A stretch of 58,503 nucleotides of DNA from Lentisphaeria bacterium (lineage in GTDB: Bacteria > Verrucomicrobiota > Lentisphaeria > Victivallales > Victivallaceae): contig JAFTIA010000108.1 in the NCBI GenBank assembly GCA_017457105.1, positions 1 through 58,503 on the forward strand, in the 5' to 3' direction. The stretch's first letter is position 1. Each line of letters begins with the position of its first letter. The notes under the pieces were generated by a model, which made no database searches, was not told where the DNA came from, and saw only the letters and a program-made list of their open reading frames with translations. Made by a program: the position numbers and the translations under genes. This document shows positions 58,133 through 58,503 of this stretch, one piece after another.

Positions 58133-58302
58133 CCCGGAAAAAAATGACGGCGGGAGAAATCTGCCATGCAGATATTTTGAACCGCATTTTTAGATTTGAA
58201 AAAAAGAGTTTCGCAGTAAAATGGAATTATGAAAATCACTTCACATTTATTCGGAAAAACTCAGAATATGCAGTCAAGAAACAAAAGAAAATTGACAAAA
58301 AC

Positions 58303-58319
58303 GGCAAAAATCTTTCATT
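58303..58319 (+). repeat. 17-nt direct repeat, copy 1
   Basis: GGCAAAAATCTTTCATT, identical to a second copy 75 bp downstream at 58378-58394. Confidence 0.8.
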
Positions 58320-58325
58320 CACGGC

Positions 58326-58353
58326 TTGCAAATGGATTGTCTTGAGGTATATT
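58326..58353 (+). promoter_or_regulatory. Putative promoter of the ATPase gene
   Basis: TTGCAA (58326-58331), 16 bp, TATATT (58348-58353), leaving a leader of about 45 nt before the ATG at 58407. Confidence 0.4.
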
Positions 58354-58377
58354 AAACAATAGAAAAGTGGCAATTAT

Positions 58378-58394
58378 GGCAAAAATCTTTCATT
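58378..58394 (+). repeat. 17-nt direct repeat, copy 2
   Basis: Second copy of GGCAAAAATCTTTCATT, ending just ahead of the ribosome site (AGGAG, 58396-58400) of the ATPase gene. Confidence 0.8.
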
Positions 58395-58406
58395 TAGGAG
58401 TTTATT

Positions 58407-58503
58407 ATGAATATTTCAAGACCAATATATTTGCAGCAACTGATCAACCGTATGAATAACGGAATGATCAAGATCGTAACCGGATTGCGCCGGTGCGGAA
58501 AAT
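58407..58503 (+). CDS. ATP-binding protein, AAA_14/DUF4143 type, N-terminal fragment (runs off right edge)
   Basis: Only 32 codons are inside the window. The ATG at 58407 follows AGGAG by six bases. The peptide opens MNISRPIYLQQLINRMNNGM and continues IKIVTGLRRCGK. This is the start of the widespread AAA_14/DUF4143 ATPases, in which R-Y-L-x-x-L-x-x-...-I-K-V-I-T-G-x-R-R-x-G-K-S/T forms the Walker A site. These proteins often travel between genomes and their role is poorly known. The remainder lies beyond the edge. Confidence 0.8.
   Translation, partial: MNISRPIYLQQLINRMNNGMIKIVTGLRRCGK

Larger units (their letters stand above)
58133..58406. other. Divergent AT-rich intergenic region
   Basis: Together with the leader this makes a 402-bp gap between the operon and the ATPase gene. 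It contains the two divergent promoters and a 17-nt direct repeat. A 72-codon frame at 58144-58362 has no ribosome site and reads like random AT-rich DNA. Confidence 0.6.

Noticed and set aside
58144-58362. 72-codon forward frame in the terminal intergenic region
   Set aside because: No ribosome site, covers two promoters and one repeat copy; composition is simply AT-rich.
1-58503. tRNA, rRNA, CRISPR array, insertion sequence or prophage
   Set aside because: No cloverleaf, no regularly spaced repeats, no transposase or phage protein was seen on either strand.

Overview
The window reads as a chromosomal segment of a fermentative, diderm, probably gut-associated bacterium. I suspect the Lentisphaerae/Victivallales side of the PVC group. 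This placement is inferred, since there is no rRNA in the window. It rests on the mix of exosortase and surface-polysaccharide genes, many scattered glycoside hydrolases, lipoproteins, an RNase HIII, a trimeric [FeFe] hydrogenase and a tiny AURKAIP1/COX24-like ribosomal protein. Every gene looks intact. I see no tRNA, insertion sequence, phage gene or CRISPR array.

Left part (1-18.8 kb): lepA runs leftward off the edge. Rightward from there lie a large secreted protein of unknown function, a zinc/manganese ABC importer (znuA-znuC-znuB) translationally linked to RNase HIII, and a lipoprotein followed by murF. A terminator then precedes murD, a PIG-L/LmbE deacetylase, murG and a release-factor-like gene. 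Next come a small secreted beta-sandwich protein, an orphan family-5 solute-binding lipoprotein, a sigma-70 family factor with its own promoter, and recQ. RecQ converges on a 29-codon ribosomal-protein-like gene.

Middle part (19-33 kb): a compact GH78-like enzyme with a PHP phosphoesterase, citrate synthase, and a hydCBA operon for an NADH/ferredoxin-coupled [FeFe] hydrogenase ended by a strong terminator. Then a leftward GH39-like hydrolase/DMT transporter pair, a divergent Nudix-sfsA-(GrpB-MGMT fusion) operon, and a leftward GNAT acetyltransferase.

Right part (33.2-58.1 kb): one leftward array of 21 genes, almost all overlapping or a few bases apart, with one good promoter found near 58.1 kb. 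In order of transcription it encodes two paralogous small secreted proteins ending in an SGQPLPGIIA-hydrophobic-basic tail, a TPR protein, an exosortase, a membrane-anchored EpsI-like protein, and a priming sugar transferase. These are followed by a left-handed beta-helix protein, a nucleotidyltransferase, a Wzc-like copolymerase whose kinase domain has decayed, Wza-like export lipoprotein, Wzy-like polymerase/ligase, GH9 glucanase-like hydrolase, phosphodiesterase, Wzx-like flippase, a STAS protein, GT2, three GT4 enzymes (one fused to a WecG/TagA domain), a lipoprotein and a last glycosyltransferase. Together this looks like a Wzx/Wzy-type exopolysaccharide factory coupled to a protein-sorting system with a non-PEP recognition motif. 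I consider this the most interesting element of the window. Past it, an AAA-type ATPase gene begins rightward and runs off the edge.

A recurring promoter pattern (TTGAAA-like, 16-17 bp, often TGn then TATATT) appears in front of most transcription units.
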